A stretch of 64,000 nucleotides of DNA, from contig CP136061.1 in NCBI GenBank assembly GCA_032622095.1, positions 92,731,845-92,795,844 on the forward strand, read 5' to 3'. Both the position numbers and the translations under genes were made by a program. Positions 61,201 through 64,000 of the stretch are shown in pieces. This DNA comes from Siphonodentalium dalli (Eukaryota; Mollusca; Scaphopoda; Gadilida; Siphonodentaliidae). Below the pieces are notes generated by a model. That model was not told the origin of the DNA and ran no database searches. It worked only from the letters and a program-made list of their open reading frames with translations. Position 1 is the first letter of the stretch. Each line of letters begins with the position of its first letter.

Positions 61201-62260
61201 AATATTAAAATATATATAGCTTTGTCGAGATGTCTCCCTAAGGTCGGATTATTTCAAGAGTCTCCGTAATGTCGTTAATTTTGTTAGCTATATGTATATG
61301 TATATCAGTACATGGCATTGGTTATAATAATTAAAGGCACGGGTGGCGTTCGTTGCAGAACTATTCATATGTGATCAAATCGCCACCAACAGATGGAATA
61401 TTAAAATATATATAGCTTTGTCGAGGTGTCTCCCTAAGGTCGGATTATTTCAAAAGTCTCCCTAATGTCGTTAATTTTGTAAGCTATATGTATATGTATA
61501 TCAGTACATGGCATTGGTTATAATAATTAAATGCACGGGCGGTGTTCGTTGCAGAAATATTAATATTTGGTCAAATCGCCACCAACAGATGGAATATTAA
61601 ATTATGTACAGTTTTGTTCATATGCAAACGTAATCAGCGCATGAATAGTGTATTGTCCTCAATGTGTACGATGATTGCGTAAACAACAGCATGCTCGTGT
61701 TACAGAAGTTTTGCTTCTGTTTACATAACACAACGCAATCATATTGGTTAATCACACAAACATTATATAAACGCTCTTCATTATTTCCAGATAAGAAAAA
61801 TAGTAACAAACAACGCTCTTTATGCTTACCATATCCGGATCTATACAAAAGTCAGGAAACGTAACGGTTTTTTCCTTTTGTTTGCACAACAAAGTGAAAA
61901 CAATTGACAATAACATACTGTTTATGCCATATTTCTGTATGATATAACAACAACTTCTGCCTATATTTTACTATTTCTGTTTATGGCGGTTTTTGACGGA
62001 GATGAATATTTTAACAGCATACCCACCGCCAAAACCGCCCGTATCTTTAATATGAGCAATAAAAGATGTTGTTTTATTAATACCAAATGCTCTCACCATA
62101 CCCAGAAGCTGCACGTTGCATGGAAAATGATATATTGAGATGTCTCCCTAAGGTCGGATTATTTCAAGAGTCTCCCGAATGTCGTTTCATGTTGTTAGGT
62201 ATATGTATATCATTACATGGTATTGGTTATAATAATTAAAGGCACGGCGGCGTTCGTTAT

Positions 62261-62584
62261 TAATATAGCAATAAGCAGTTATCAACGTACGATATCTCCA
62301 TTCGTCGTTTATTTACATGTCTTCATGGCATATGACACTTTCCGACAAACACTTTAAGGACATTTCTAACGGGACAATGTTTTCGTTTGAAACGTGTGGG
62401 GGAGGGGTTGGGTGTCTTTGTTCAGTCATATACTCATTGTAGCAAATGAACACACCCAGCTTCATATGTCGAGTTGTTTGTAGATGCGATCGCGAATCGC
62501 GATGGAGAGTTCAAACAATAATGAATATTTCATAATTACCCTCTAATTTGGTTGTTAAAAATAGATAATGACGACGTGTGCATA
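62261..62584. other. No gene recognised
   Basis: Sequence immediately right of the array; no satellite similarity seen after ATTAATATAGCAATAAGC. Confidence 0.5.
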
Positions 62585-62705
62585 GATACATTATCAGACA
62601 ACAAGTGATCATTGGGCGCTAAACGTTTTAGTTGATTGTTCGATCGTTTTGTAATTATAATAAGCTGGATGCGTGCCGGGCCACATCGTTTGCGCCACCC
62701 AGACC
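62585..62705. repeat. Dispersed repeat shared with 36.5 kb
   Basis: Same family and orientation as 36,510-36,655. Confidence 0.6.
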
Positions 62706-62942
62706 TTGCTTTTTGACGCTGTTGGGAGAAAATATTCAGAAGAAAATACTAAATGCTTGCATATAGAAATGAAATTGATGAGCGTTTGTACATGTATGGT
62801 TTAAAATGAAAGAATCAATCGCCGACCCACCCATGGCGATATAGATGCCATTGCAATTTGTCAGATTTTCTAGTGATGGTAAACGGGGGAATTGTATCGA
62901 TCCTCTTGACTTTAATAACACTACCGTACTATTAACGTAAAA

Positions 62943-63014
62943 CATGCATCCAAACTGCCTCTATCCGAGTACATGTATAATAGGGACAGCGCATAGAGGC
63001 CGTTTGGATGCATG
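62943..63014. repeat. 72-base imperfect hairpin
   Basis: CATGCATCCAAACTGCCTCT (from 62,943) pairs with AGAGGCCGTTTGGATGCATG (to 63,014) with one or two mismatches, around a loop of about 22 bases. The size and shape resemble a microRNA precursor, but a degraded MITE is equally possible. Confidence 0.7.
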
Positions 63015-63780
63015 GAATGGGAGCGGAGCGCGTTGCAAGTCCATGTGCACTGGTTAATATATTCATTTCCGCTTTAGCTAACAACTTGCCTGATTGCCAA
63101 CAAATGCATACAGGGCAATTGGCTGCATGATATTATATTGTCCTTATGAAGGAAGCTTGGGGAGGTGCGGTCCGTGTCATGTTTATGTTGCGCACTTGGC
63201 AGAACCGGTCGTAGGTTAACAATGCTGTTCTCGCTCGAGCTACCGAGATTGGAACACCTGTATATACATACATGTCTATTCTGCACGAGAGCATTTACCG
63301 GTATTGCGTCATTTGGTTAATGATTTATTTTGGCCGAATTATACCAAATGTGCTTGTCCCTATAAACAGGCTGATGTCAACTTCCATGTACCATGCCATG
63401 ACCAATGTCCCAATTGTATGGATTGTATCCCGTGCTAAATTATTTAACGACAAAATCCGACCAAGATATGCACCAGAGAACATGTTTTGCCGGACGACGC
63501 CAAATTCAAGTTATTTGTTTTCTCCCTCAACCAGATAACTTATATCAACCGAGGGCGTTTTGTAATAATGTCGTTTGGTCCCAAAAGGTTTGTCCTACTG
63601 TTTGTTTTCTTCCTGAGGGGGTTTTGTCAGAGTACCATGACAAGATATCTGGACATCAATTCAAATTCAGATGTTTATTGAACATGGATTATCATCAGAA
63701 CAAAATGAAAATATAACAATGATGACGATTTTATATAAAAAAAAACAATGATGACGACTTACATAACATATAATCAAATA
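63015..63780. other. No gene recognised
   Basis: Overlapping frames of 64-103 residues at 63,272-63,716 have no recognisable domain. Confidence 0.4.
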
Positions 63781-64000
63781 ACTTAAAGGCACGGGAGGCC
63801 TTAATTGTCGAAAATATTCATATCTGTTCCAAACACCGTAAACAGAAAAACATTAACACGCTTAGTGTTCAATGCATATATACCATGACAATCGCGTAAA
63901 CAACAGTATGTTATCATAAAGATCTACTATATTTTATCTGAACAAGAGCCTGGTTGTGTTACAGAAGACAGCACAATGCTGCTGGCTAATCACACACAAA
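63781..64000 (+). repeat. Diverged stray satellite unit, cut by the window end
   Basis: AAAGGCACGGGAGGC, AATATTCATAT, ATCGCGTAAACAACAGTATG, GTTGTGTTACAGAAG and GGCTAATCACACACAAA occur in the same order and spacing as in the array units (AAAGGCACGGGCGGC ... ATTGCGTAAACAACAGCATG ... CGTGTTACAGAAG ... GGTTAATCACACAAAC), but with many substitutions and indels. Confidence 0.8.

Larger units (their letters stand above)
43920..62260 (+). repeat. Satellite array, about 17 units of ~1.1 kb with internal subrepeats
   Basis: One landmark (the ATCCGGATCTATAC segment) recurs from 44.44 to 61.85 kb at intervals of 904 bp (first unit) and then 1,096-1,102 bp. Each full unit contains three ~196-bp subrepeats (GGCACGGGYGGCGTTCGTTG, then GATCAAATCGCCACCAACAG, then CTAAGGTCGGATTATTTC) and a ~510-bp non-repeated part with CGTAAACAACAGCATGCTCG, TATATAAACGCTCTTC and CACCGCCCGTATCTTTAATA. 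Most units differ at only a few positions. The array ends inside a subrepeat at about 62,260. Short frames recurring in every unit track the repeat and are not annotated as genes. Confidence 0.97.

Noticed and set aside
45115-61864. The ~76-codon minus-strand and ~66-codon plus-strand frames repeated in every satellite unit
   Set aside because: They occur because the DNA is homogenised. They overlap each other on opposite strands, show no domain, and two units carry a 4-bp deletion in the frame.
43920-62260. The array as a CRISPR or rDNA/histone cluster
   Set aside because: The unit is far longer than any CRISPR repeat and has no spacer pattern, and no rRNA or histone sequence is present.
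63272-63716. Overlapping frames of 64-103 residues
   Set aside because: Three frames overlap in different phases without splice signals or motifs.

Overview
The window looks like intergenic and intronic DNA from an AT-rich animal genome, most likely a lophotrochozoan and probably a mollusc. The reasons are long stretches without open frames, GT-AG splice signals, a jockey/CR1-like LINE with an APE endonuclease, many foldback/MITE elements, a degenerate TTAGGG tract and a large satellite array. The taxonomic call is inference; nothing here names the species.

Layout. 0.2-4.1 kb: a decayed minus-strand LINE with endonuclease, reverse transcriptase and zinc-knuckle regions. It has a 2A-like GDIEINPGP motif and a 207-bp insertion flanked by 7-bp direct repeats. 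5.9-16.8 kb: more retroelement debris (an orphan ORF1-like frame at 8.8-9.4 kb and LINE C-terminal fragments at 11.5 and 16.4 kb), a near-perfect 69-bp hairpin at 9.8 kb, three short tandem-repeat blocks (10.1-12.7 kb) and a nested inverted-repeat element at 13.2-13.5 kb. 18.5-29.7 kb: two blocks of one ~600-bp tandem repeat in opposite orientations (18.5-19.4 and 26.5-28.2 kb), a TTAA-flanked TIR element (23.6-24.5 kb), and a local tandem duplication in which one copy carries a TA-flanked MITE and the other keeps the empty site (28.2-29.7 kb). A possible terminal coding exon lies on the minus strand at 19.87-20.02 kb. 31-38 kb: a 210-bp MITE with 48-bp TIRs, a 226-bp palindrome, a possible exon at 34.25 kb, a polyadenylated retroelement 3' end at 35.9 kb, a tandem array of the palindrome GGTTTTGATCAAAACC and a 35-bp minisatellite.

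The best-supported gene is on the plus strand at 38.76-42.06 kb. An exon encoding a short N-terminus and membrane anchor (38,756-39,031) joins in phase 0 to an exon encoding a SAM-methyltransferase-like domain (41,484-42,056). Together they give about 282 residues with type II membrane topology.

From 43.9 to 62.26 kb lies a satellite of about 17 units of ~1.1 kb, each built of three ~196-bp subrepeats plus a ~510-bp non-repeated part. The array shows nested higher-order duplications, including adjacent 2,203-bp dimers. It has a divergent left-edge unit, an inverted partial copy just outside the left edge (43.46-43.59 kb), a truncated right edge, and a strongly diverged stray copy that runs off the end of the window (63.78-64.0 kb). 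I regard the array and its boundary structure as the most unusual part of the window. No tRNA, rRNA, CRISPR array or bacterial-type operon was seen.
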